A stretch of DNA of 64,000 nucleotides from Spirodela intermedia (Eukaryota; Streptophyta; Magnoliopsida; Alismatales; Araceae), in contig LR746281.1 of the NCBI GenBank assembly GCA_902729315.2, forward strand, positions 3,470,501 through 3,534,500. The letters are read 5' to 3'. The position numbers and the translations under genes were made by a program. The notes under the pieces are model-generated. The model made no database searches. It was not told the origin of the DNA and saw nothing but the letters and a program-made list of their open reading frames with translations. Of the stretch, positions 36,361 to 47,332 are shown one piece after another. Each line of letters begins with the position of its first letter. The stretch's first letter is position 1.

Positions 36361-36838
36361 ATCGTAGTTTCTAATAATATTAAAATATTTATCTGAATTA
36401 TAATATTATTAAAAATTATCACGCTAAATCTCGCCGTTGTTGTACCAAAGTTGGGCACCAAATCTTTCCGTCAATATTGCATGTAGGGTGACTCTCTTAG
36501 ATATATATATATATATATATATATGAGTTTAATTCGGTCGATCCCAATTTACAGTCCCAATGGCCCATTCCAGTCTTCCTCTCCCACTCTCTCTCTCTCT
36601 CTCTACTCTCGTAGTCTGTGTGCCGCCCTCTCTAGGCACAATAGAGAGTACCCTTTCATAGGTGAAGGCCAGGCCCAGCCCATCCCCCTATATTCGTCAA
36701 CTTAAGAACATTATTGAATAAATAAATACGAAATATTTAGACACCGGAACACCCACCATCCTTATAAATACACCCTTCGAAAAGCCTAATTTCTCAGATA
36801 GATAACAGCAACGCAATTTCCACCTCAACTGATCATAA

Positions 36839-36872
<34 letters not shown>

Positions 36873-37060
36873 CGCATTTAAGCAAGCTTCTCTCAAAAAT
36901 GGGATTAGGAAGCTCCACTCCAGCCTGCCCTTCCTGGGTAGAAAAGGAGAAGAAATAAGTTTTTAGTCCGAATAATCATAAAAAAATGCACTAAGTAAGC
37001 TGAATTTCTTCTCACTAGAACAGACCCTCCTGAGATGGCAGATGATCCAAAGACACAAAT
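36361..37060. other. Intergenic spacer with TA, CT and TAA microsatellites
   Basis: A TA run lies at about 36,502-36,523, a CT run at about 36,588-36,603 and a TAA run at about 36,838-36,870. The right end should be the 3' UTR of the UTP13 gene. No coding sequence seen. Confidence 0.6.
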
Positions 37061-40000
37061 TCAGCCCTGCACGGAGATGGCAGAGAGATCTCTCTCTACG
37101 GCATCCTTGATCTTCTTCTCGGAACCCCTCCTCGACTTGCCGGATTTCCTCTTCTTCAGGTGGAGCTTCTCCTCTGCAGCTTCGTCTCCACCGCCGCCGA
37201 TCTCCAGCTCCGACCCGCCAATCCCCGGCCACCCACCGCCAGGCCCGGCAAGCAATCGGCTGCCATCCGGCGGAGAAGGTGCTGCTGCCACCGGCTCCAA
37301 GACGGCCATCCGGGCCAGCGTGTAGTCCAGCAGGAAGGCGCTCCTCGTGAGCCTGTCGATGCGGCTGAAGTGCCTCTGCGAGTAGGGGATCAGACCCTCC
37401 AGGAGCTCCCTCACACCCTTCACCTGAGAGAGTCAGAGAGGAGATGATCATGAAGCAGGGCTTTTTCATGAAAACCCAGTATGAGGCGTGGGTTTAATGG
37501 CTATTACCTGGATAATCTCAGTAGGGGGGAAGACTCTGAAGATCCGGAAGAGCACAAACTGGGCAACATGGCAGCTCTGGGATCTCGTGTTCCATTCTCG
37601 AACGAATTCAAGTAGCAGGCGGAGCTCTTCCTTCCCCAGGGTCCGGACGACCTCCTCTATCGGATCGTCGGCGAGTCTCTCCCTGTGGATCGAAATTCCC
37701 AGCGAAGAACATGAGAGGAAATGTGAAGCAATGTGATCCAATAGCAAAACAGCGGGTGTGAGGCATCAAGAACTTCGTCGATCACCTGCAGAGTTCTGAA
37801 AATAATCGGAACAGCTTGTGAGGCATACGGAGCTCAAAAGCAAGCTGGATCGTTCTCACGTAGTCTTTATCCGATAGAGCATTCTCGAGCTCCTGACTCT
37901 TCAAGGCGACCTCCTCCTGCACGGACACATAAATAATCCATAAATAAATATGGGTGCAGAATAATGACACCGACTGTTCTTCATCTTATTTAATTTGTTG
38001 GGAAAATAAGGTGAAAACACCGGGAAGAATTAGATAGGAAAAAAGTCCGCAGAAAAACAGTGTCAACAAGTTAATTTTAGCAGATTTTGGATTAAGTTTT
38101 CCAACTTGTTGATGATCCTCACGTAGAAGGTAGTGAAGACCCAAGTTAGGGCATCATCAATGAAACTTAGTATCTTCTTCCTCCGTAGATTTCTTTCCTT
38201 TCCCAGCTCTTCCCCCCACCCAAACCACAAGGGTTTCCTCCCAGCTATCCTAGATCTGAGGACTTCACTATGTTCGATCTTCAACACAACATAACGTTCA
38301 ACACACAGAAGTTCTTGAAGTTTTCAATGACAAACAGGTGAGACATTGTTAGAGATGATCAAATCCACTAGGGAGAAGAAGACATCGGTGTCTGAAAGCG
38401 ATGAGAACCTGAGGAAAACTATCTAAAAACAGAAATAAAATCTGTAGATGAGGAAAACTAGGTACTTTGAGCAGTGAACTGGCCAAGAGAACCTACTGTT
38501 TTACGCAAATCTTCCTCTTTATCTGCAGCAGTAGAGTCCTCCCACAAATTTATAACCGCGTCACCACCACCAGTGGCAAGTCTTTCTGTCTTCTTACCAA
38601 CAGCTAATGCCCAAACCTGAAAAATGAACTGGCGATCACAAGAGAGAAAAAGGGGAGAAGAAAAAGGGCTACAATATATATAGAACACAAAGGGCAGGAA
38701 CTTTCTAATCGACAACCTTTACACTTCAGAGGCATTGACCCTAACATTGTCATCTTCGATTATTGCATGTATATGACAATGCATCTACACATGAGACTCC
38801 CACATAGGCCCTAATCTGTTGGTTCATGCTGAGATTTATCAAGCAGCTAGTGAGTGGACCTTGTGTTGCATGATGGGATTAGAAGAAACAGAGAAGTATA
38901 CGAGAAATTCCACAGGTGACAACAAACATCAGTTACTCAATTAGAGTACCGTTATTTCAAGAAGAAATCATGGTGCTCCTCGAACAAGTTCTATATCTTC
39001 CATGTCCACATCATGGACATCCATGTCTGATACCAGTGATGAACTCAAGACGGTTTTCGTCTTAGAACCAAATTAGTAACCCAAAAGTCAGCTTATCTGG
39101 CTATAGGTAGCCGAAGAACTGGGCAGAAAAAGATATTAACCCAGAAGCATAAAATTTCGGAGACTTTCATCTCACAGATGTCCCAGCAGATGAGAAAATA
39201 TAGTTTCTTGGATACAACCAAATTTCTAGTGCGAGAAAGAACGAAAAAGAAAAATAGAACTTCGTCCTTAAATCTTAACAGGCAAGATAATCGATTAGAA
39301 CCAGAGAACATTTATTTAAAAATGCCATACACAACCTTGGATTCATGTTGGTCATAAGTAGCAACGCACTCACTGGTTTTCACAGTCCAAAGCTTGAGCA
39401 ACCCATCAGCACCTGAACCACAGGCAATTAGAGTTTTCAAAGTACCACAAGGAGAAAAAAAAAGAAATCTGCTGCAAGAAAAGATGGTCAGTTACCGCAT
39501 GAAACAAGCTGCATCCCCCTGGTAACAAAAGAAGCTCGCAACACACCAGCAGTGTGGCCTTCAAATGTTCTTAAGCATGTTCCGTCAGATATAAGCCAAT
39601 ATTTAATGGTCTTATCACCAGAGGCTGTTAGCACACATTGGTCTACCGGAGAAAACTCGACAGACCAAATTCCCCTCTTGTGTCCTTTCAGTACAGCAAC
39701 CGACACCAGATCTGGAAGCCTCCACACACAAGCATTTCGGTCCTGAGAATTGAATCCACAGTTCAAAAAAAATCGAGATCCTCCTCAGAAATTATCAAAA
39801 TAAAATATCAATAAGATCCATATCCAAACCTGAGAACCACTGCAAACAAGAGCATCATTTGGTGAAACAGCAAGGCAATTGATGTCCTTGTCATGTCCAG
39901 CAACAATGGCTTTTGCTTTCAGCTTAGTCTCCTGATTAAGACTTTCTGAGAGACTATCCAAGCCCCAGACTTTGATAGTACGGTCACTAGTAACAAAGAA

Positions 40001-43000
40001 AAGGCAAAAGAGAAATAAATACGTTAGTAAGTTCACAGAAGATCTCTTTTGTTGGCAATAATGGACAACAGATCCTAAAGCATTAAAATCTCTTTCGTTG
40101 TTTTCAAAATACAAAAGCAACTACATATCAATGAGCAAGCCAATAGCAAAACGTGCAAAAGGCCACAAACCGTGTTAATCAGATTAAAAATGATAGGGAG
40201 TGAAAACGACAAAAAAAATAAAGCAAAAGGACAACAGTCACCAGCACCCATCTGTAAAATACATAATGACGAATGAACCAAATGAATTTCTATTCACTCT
40301 GAAAATAAACCGGAGTTTTCCTCATCCCACTGATTTCATACATGTGAGTTGAAAGACAAAATAATCGTATTAAAAAAGAAAGAAAGAGAAACAAGAGAGG
40401 AAAAAAGAATGAAGGAACTACGGAAGGAAATAGGCTAAAAAGATGATGCAGGATCAATCAAGTGGGCGGAATAACGGACCACTTGGGCCTCAACTGGCGT
40501 ATAGCTCGATCACTGGAAAAGATAGCCTATTCATCTTCAAGGATACCCAAAACAATTGAGCCAAAAATCACTAAGAACACAACAGAATGAATATACACAA
40601 TAAGTAACCTTATTTTTCATTTATAAAAACTGATTTCACATGAATTGACAGCATTCAGAAATTAAATTAACCTTACCTACTTCCACTGACAAAAAAATTT
40701 CTGTGTTTTTTTGAAAATGCAACAGCTCCAACAGCCCCCATATGACCACTAGCAACTCCCACACAACGTTTGGAAGCAGCATTCCACAATCTGACCTAAA
40801 ACCAAAATAGCATCAATTAAGAATGCCTGACGTTGTAAGAAAAAACCCCCAAAGAAAGATTAAAAAATTAAAAGCGAGAGACAAAGACCGCTGATAGAAT
40901 TTTGATGATGTCCAAGCAAGAAAAATGCAAGCCATCTTGAAAACTAAATGTATCCACTGTGAAGAAAATATTGACTCACACTGTTGTCCTTGCTCCCAGT
41001 CACGATGTATGCCTTGCCAGTGTTCAGAACACATGTGTCAAGACAAAGCACAATATCTGTATGACCCACCAAGACATACGAACATGACATTGTCCCAACA
41101 TCGTAAACCCTCACCTGCATACACAATCATCTCTCCGATAAGATATCGAAACTTAAAGAACAGAAATTTGGACAAAAAAAATGCAGATGCAAGAAAATAG
41201 AATCGGACAAATAGCTAACACGGGACACAAGGGGAAGAAGGATAATTACTAGCTACGATTCTCAAACAAGTGATGTACCAAAAGTGAGGCTCACAAAAGT
41301 ACAGCACGAAAGAACTAGCACCAAATCAGAGTACTGTTATTAAAAAGAAGTGAATTCCCAGCAAGATAGATGAAGAGAAGACAAATAATCCATTCAGAAA
41401 ATCACCTCTTCCAAGTTTGTTGCCACAGCAAGAAGCTGTTCATCTTCACCAACAAACTTCAAATCAATAATCTCCTCATTATAACCAACAAGACGCTTGT
41501 ATAAATTGAGCTGTAATTCCTTTTTAGGAGCTTGATCAAAGTTGTAGAAAAGAAACTGCTGATCAGAAGTGACACAAAGTAATCCTTGATCTAGAGGTAG
41601 TACAACAGCCGATATAAACCCCCTCCTCGAGTTATCTTCTGAGACCAGGGTGGTATCCGAAGATTGCTGCTCATACAAGCATAGAGTGCTGTTGAGGTAG
41701 AAAACGTTGCCAAAAGAAAACTATTTGGTCATGCTGAGTAGATGAAACTTAATAAAAAAACAATAAACACACTGCAAGCCAAATACCTTTCAGAACTCCA
41801 GATTCGAACAATGCCCTGTTCGCCAACCGTTAAGAACCAAATCGACACTGGACTGCCATCTTTTCGCATTTTTCTTGTAGATTCAAATGTTTGAATATAA
41901 GAGGCTAAACGAGTTCCAGGGTATATAACCCTGACGTCTTCAATCGTCTCGTATGTTGGCACTGTCTTCTTAAAACTATAATCACGCAAATCCCACAAGT
42001 TCACAACCTGATATACATAACCATAAACATTTAGCCAATGAATAAGCATAGTTAACTAAGAACCAAGGAAATTCTGGGAAGATATAAGATTGTGGGAAAA
42101 TTCACAGGATATTAATAGGATACATGGCTTGTTCCTTATTCTAACAAAACATGGGACATCAATGTATTCATTTCATTATTTCTTCCCAAGAAACAGAGGA
42201 AAAAGAGTTGTAGTTGATTGGGAGCAGGAAAATAAGATTAATCGTTCATCCGTAAGACCAACTAGTAGACCCAGAAGACAACTCAGGAGCAAGACTCATG
42301 CTCGAAAAAAAAAGTTGTAACAAGAATTTGCCTAAAACCAATTACCAGTGAAAAGAATACACAAGCAAAGAAAACATTTCTCAGAGGCAATGTTCCAGTT
42401 CATAAAAGTATAAATGAAGCAACTGTAATGTTGATGAGCTCAAAATGGTATTAAATGACAGCCATGCCTTATCTCGGCCACCACTGAGCAAGATTTGATC
42501 ACTCTCTGATAATGCCAAGGAGGTCACAGTTGAGAAGTGTTTCTCTAGCACAGCAACACATTTTTTAGTTTTCAGGTTCCAAACACGGACAGTTGCATCA
42601 TCACTTCCTGAGAAAACCTGGGACAATAGAAAACCATCATTGTAATGATAATAAACTTCAACTAGTAGGGGGAAAAAAATGGAAAGAGAGAGTCATCAAG
42701 AAAACTTGAAAGTTTTAACATGCGTGAAAGACAACTGGAATCAAAGTTTAAACTTTTATACAGCACAATAAATCAAATAATGCTTGTAACGCACTCAGAC
42801 CCATGCTGTGGTGAGTGTTCTTCAGTAAATGTTTATGGTAGAAAAGAAAACATAGAGTCAAAGCCATAACATGACGACGATTCCCTATTTCTTCCACAAA
42901 AAAACCAAAAGGCACTTTCTCAAGGATAAAAAGAGCCCGATATTTTTTCGGAAAGAGAATAGACAGAAGCTATTTAAGAGGGACACTATATCACCAATAA

Positions 43001-45560
43001 GAGACAAAAAGGAAGACACAGAATATAGCACAACGTACCTCTCCAAAACGTGTGCAAAATGGATCACTGGCAATCCATAAAAGTGGCAGTGATGACTAAA
43101 ATTCATTACCAGGGAATCCAGAAAGCCACACTGGACCGCTTGAAACAAAAAATTGAAGGGAAAGGAGTGTGACAATAAAATAACTGGAGAAGCAGCAGAA
43201 GCCGCCACATCACAGCTAAATCAGAGAACCAACGAGGCACAGAAGTGCAGGAGGGTTTCCCTTTTCTCTTGCTCATCAGCCCTTTCCCATTTTTTCCTTC
43301 CCCTTAACCCAGAGCCCTCACCCAAAATAAACATTGAGATTATGCATCAACTAAAACGAAGAAGAAAACACTTTATACACTCTTTTTTGTGTGCTTGCTC
43401 CTGAAAAGAGTAAGGACTCATTCCACATCAATGGAGATCAGAATTGGGTAAGACTGCTGGTTTGATCTCATTTCTTTTTTTCCCCCACTGCCCTTTCCGA
43501 ACATTAGTAAACTGCATGTGAAGAGGTTCAATATTCTTAATCGGATAGCACGAGTCCTTGTGGAAACGAACCTTTCAGCATGATATCTCATCAGATGGGA
43601 CGAAAAAACCGTCAAAACCTCTAGAATTGCGTAATCTCTTTCCAACTGGTGCCAACGTGGAGGTTTTTTTTATGAACCAAAATTCTGGGAGGGCAGAATT
43701 TCCCTAATGCTTAGGTTAAGAGGAAATGATTTCAATTTACCATAAGGGCATCCCTTGGCCCAAAATATGAATCAGAAAATATTTATGTGATTTCTGAGTC
43801 CATAGAATGCACCAGCAAAGGCTATCAACAAGTCTTTGGAACGCAAAAATTGCATGCCCGTTGTAAAAGAGCATTACTTTTACATATTCCTCCTTTTGAT
43901 TGCCCCTTTCATGTCCTGTATCTTTCTGGATGACAACTTCGACATATAAAATCTCAAACCAGAAGGCTCTCCGGCACTCAACATATCCTAACATATGGCA
44001 GAATTCATAATTGAAAATAAAGAAACTGGGACAAAAAGTTCCAATATGAAATATACTGTCAGTGATATCCTTTGGGAAACGTACCCTCTCCCATGTAGTA
44101 ACATCCCAAACACTACCTGCCGATCCTTCACGAGTATAAGAAAACATGCTAAAAACACTGCTTAAAAGGAGAAAAACTGTCCTGAAATTTTTTGTATCCC
44201 AGGATGCTCTTAAATTTACTTCTTCCAGTTCGAATTCAGTTCAAAATACTAGTGCAAGAAAAAGGAACATCAGTCAAGATATCCCATTTCCCTAGTTTTC
44301 TGTTAAACATACCTAATTACCTCAGAGAACCAGAAAAAAAAATGCATCTATGCATTCTGTAATATTGAAATTTTAAATTCCAGTAATTTACAGAAATATT
44401 AGTCAAGGAACATTGGTACAATATATTCTAAGCTGAAATACTGAGAAACGTCGCAAATCTTGCATAGCGGCACATACAAAATATCAGTCATACTAAGCAC
44501 CTGTACGAGTGGAAAAGATGAAAAATTATACTAAGGGCACCATTGCCGTTCTTTTAGGGACTGTATGTACAATCAGTAATCGATAACAAGACATGCATAG
44601 CTTTCAGAAACCACTTACAAGCAGACAACTCGGATCTGGATGAAACATAATGCTAGTAACGACCCCTCCATGACCTTTAAAGAAATGAGTGCAGTATCCC
44701 CCATCAACATCCCAAACAAGGACCTTTCTATCAGCTCCCGCTGTAGCTAACAAGCCTCCAGATGAATGGCACGCCATGGCCATCACGGGCCCATCATGAC
44801 CCTGTCGTAAATAGAGAAAACCGACATCAATGCTTATTAGAGCATATCTCAACGTCAAACTAATGCACTGTACAAGGAAGAGTATTTATCTGTTTTTGTT
44901 AATGAGAAAAGAAAACGAATTACATCTATCAAGATTCAGGGAGGCATTCAAAGGAACCGCTCGAAAGTTGCCATGGTGAACAATTAGAATCTTTATGGAA
45001 CTCCCAAATTATCGATGGCAGGATAGCCATCCCGTCCCTTAGGCTTCAGTTTCATGGGCATCACCGTGCACAAAGTACACATACGTCTATTATTTAAGCA
45101 GGCATGAAGGATATCTACATTACTACTTATGAAAACCACCAACATACATTAGCGACATTTATACGGCCCATGCCTAAGAAATCACTCCGCTACCATAGGA
45201 AGAAAAGAAAGACCTCTGACGAAGGGCTACCTTCCAGGAGCGGACGCACTTGAAGGACGAGAGATCCCAGACCCTGATAAGCCGGCTATGGCTGGCAGAG
45301 AAGAGAAATTTATCGTCGGGGCTGAGGGCCAAGGCGGTGACCGCCTCCGTATCTCCCTCCAGCACCGCCCGAACTGAGGCGCTGCATGCGTTGACCAGCT
45401 TCACTTTGTCGTCGCAGGCGCAGGCTAGGAAGGAACCGTCGGAAGATACGGCGTAGGGGCGTCCATTGTAAAACTGCTGCAGCGACTGCACGCACCGATA
45501 GTTCCTCTTCAAACCTCGAAAAGCCAGCGCAGAGGCCTCCGCCTCCCCCGCCCCAGCCAT
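37061..45560 (-). CDS. TOZ: U3 snoRNP WD40 protein UTP13 (TORMOZ)
   Basis: Nucleolar scaffold of the small-subunit processome (UTP-B) needed to process 18S pre-rRNA; essential in plant embryos. Fourteen exons on the minus strand join in frame: 45231-45560, 44619-44801, 42468-42617, 41787-42007, 41406-41688, 40980-41114, 40677-40795, 39830-39986, 39496-39742, 39336-39412, 38497-38616, 37786-37916, 37508-37682, 37061-37423 (2691 bases, 896 residues). Seen: tandem WD40 repeats (GADRKVLVWDV, GSDDATVRVWNL, ASGDKTIKYWLI, GADGLLKLW) forming two propellers, then the helical UTP13 C-terminal domain (REWNTRSQSCHVAQFVL, GLIPYSQRHFSRIDRL) and a Lys-rich tail. Intron 3 has a GC donor. A telo-box lies upstream. 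Confidence 0.95.
42618..44618 (-). other. 2.0-kb intron 2 of the UTP13 gene
   Basis: The largest intron of the gene. No exon, RNA gene or transposon was recognised; several small open frames have no family likeness. Confidence 0.5.
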
Positions 45561-45656
45561 GCACGGCGCGCCCTACCCCCCCTTCTTCCACCCGGACTTG
45601 CCACACTCTCGCAAGCAGGAAGATGGAAAATTGCAGAGACCTTGGGTTATGGCGCC

Positions 45657-45664
45657 TAGGGTTT
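45657..45664 (-). promoter_or_regulatory. Telo-box upstream of UTP13
   Basis: TAGGGTTT on the plus strand is AAACCCTA on the coding strand, about 100 bases before the start codon. Telo-boxes are typical of plant ribosome-biogenesis promoters, which fits the product. Confidence 0.6.
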
Positions 45665-45699
45665 TACCTATCGGAAGACGACGAGACTGATGGATCCTT

Positions 45700-45815
45700 G
45701 GCAGGCTAAACCCGACCCGGTTTCATATCCGAACTCATCTCATCTTTTATCCTTTTTATCGAATCACGTTTTAAATATATTTGTATTAATCAGCTTAAAA
45801 CAACACATTACAATT

Positions 45816-45854
<39 letters not shown>

Positions 45855-47134
45855 ACACGGCGTTTTTTACACACGATGGCATATTCGTAGATAATCCAAG
45901 CCTGTGTTGTTCTGGTTTTAAAAGTCAACTCTGTTCACCCTGATTCACGACGAGCAAGACCAGGCAAGTCAAACGAACAGTTTTTTGCGGCGCTGACTTT
46001 TTGTCTACTAAGATGGTTTTTGCTCACCAAAATGATTATGGCTCAATAATTATTAGATAATATCGAGAAAATGAAATTATATATCTTTGCGGAAATTGGT
46101 AATCTTGGGACGTTGATGGAAGGAATATCCCAGGAACATTATGCCCGATATTTTACCCCAGTAATTATATAAAATAGAAAAATATTTTTTAGCGAATTAA
46201 TTTATATATTTTATTCCACGAGGTAAGACGAGGGTGTGTATAGGAGAGAGTACTTTTTTTCAACAAAGAGGGACATAGGGACAAATACGTTCCCCTTTGG
46301 GGTCAGTATGTAATTTAGTTATGTTTATCCGCCCGATGTCACCAACCAAACAAATTATTCTTAGCCGTCCGATCTCGACGCAACGGCTAGGAAGGTCTCC
46401 TGGGCCGTCGTACGTGTTTCCACGCAACGAATAGGAACTTGACGCGTCACCTTTACCCGCTTCGCACCAGGAGCTACGCACAGTTCTCATCCGACATTCG
46501 TATCCCAGACGCCCATGAGTGACAGGCAGGTGCCGCAAAGAATATTCTCTTCTTTTATCTCAGAAAAGCAGGTAAATTATAAAAAATAAAATAATCCCAC
46601 CTCGTTAATTTAGAAAATAACTAGTTTTCAGCTTTTTAATATTTATTTCAAACGACTTCGAAATCATCATCCGGTCTGTTTGACCGAATAGAGACTTTTT
46701 TACAATATAAAATTAAATGTGGTATACTTGACAGTGAGTAAAATATTTTGGACTTTTTTTTATTTCGCGAGAGATGGAGAAGCAGTGTGAGAGAGAGTAT
46801 GAATACAATTATCAATTACAGACAATTTTATCTTGTTTACGCTCGTACTTCTCTACATTTTCCCTTTTGCTCTGGTGGCGTTAAATACCCCCTTCCTCGT
46901 CTTCCTCCTCCCCCCCCCCCCCTTCTCAGAACCAGGCCCTCCATCGCCGTCCCCACTGGAGCCTTCGACCTCTGGCCGCCGCGGCTTCCTCCGATCGCCG
47001 CAGTAGGAGTGAGAAGACGCCATCGCAGCTGTGGACGTGCTGCTCGTTTCGCCTTCCGATTTCGCCTCCCTTTCATATCAGTAGGGTTGTGCGGCCGTCG
47101 ACCTCTTCGGCGATACGATTGAGTGGAAGAGTTG
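45700..47134. other. Divergent promoter region between UTP13 and the HSFA1-like gene
   Basis: A CT run lies at about 45,822-45,848 and a C run at about 46,911-46,922. TTAAATACCCC near 46,880 followed by CT-rich DNA is a plausible core promoter for the plus-strand gene, giving a leader of roughly 430 bases. No coding gene seen. Confidence 0.45.
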
Positions 47135-47167
47135 ATGGTTTCTTCTTTGCATAGAACCCTCGCCTAG
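47135..47167 (+). CDS. uORF1 of the HSFA1-like gene (10 aa)
   Basis: ATG to TAG in the predicted leader; first ATG after the likely core promoter. Peptide MVSSLHRTLA. Translation is not shown. Confidence 0.35.
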   Translation: MVSSLHRTLA

Positions 47168-47188
47168 CGTTGTATCGCTTCCCTCTAC

Positions 47189-47293
47189 ATGTCTCTCCGC
47201 TGGTGCTTGTCTGAAGAGGGGCTCCGTATGGACTTCTTAGATGCCGCTCGTCTTTCGGCTTCACAGCTCATCTTCTCAATTCCTGCGAGGTAG
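47189..47293 (+). CDS. uORF2 of the HSFA1-like gene (34 aa)
   Basis: This frame encodes a peptide beginning MSLRWCLSEEG and ending SIPAR, and stops 39 bases before the main start codon. Composition is balanced and not repeat-driven, so a conserved peptide is possible, but I do not recognise it from known uORF groups. Confidence 0.4.
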   Translation: MSLRWCLSEEGLRMDFLDAARLSASQLIFSIPAR

Positions 47294-47321
47294 AATCGCG
47301 ATCTCTGATTCCGTGCACTAA
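47241..47321 (+). CDS. uORF3 of the HSFA1-like gene (26 aa)
   Basis: This frame overlaps uORF2 in another frame and ends 11 bases before the main ATG. Peptide starts MPLVFRLH. It adds a further barrier to scanning ribosomes if the leader includes it. Confidence 0.3.
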   Translation: MPLVFRLHSSSSQFLRGRIAISDSVH

Positions 47322-47332
47322 AGAGGAAGGCG

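Noticed and set aside
46748-47122. 124-codon frame in the HSFA1 promoter region
   Set aside because: Pro/Arg-rich through a C run and CT-rich leader; it starts before the likely transcription start.
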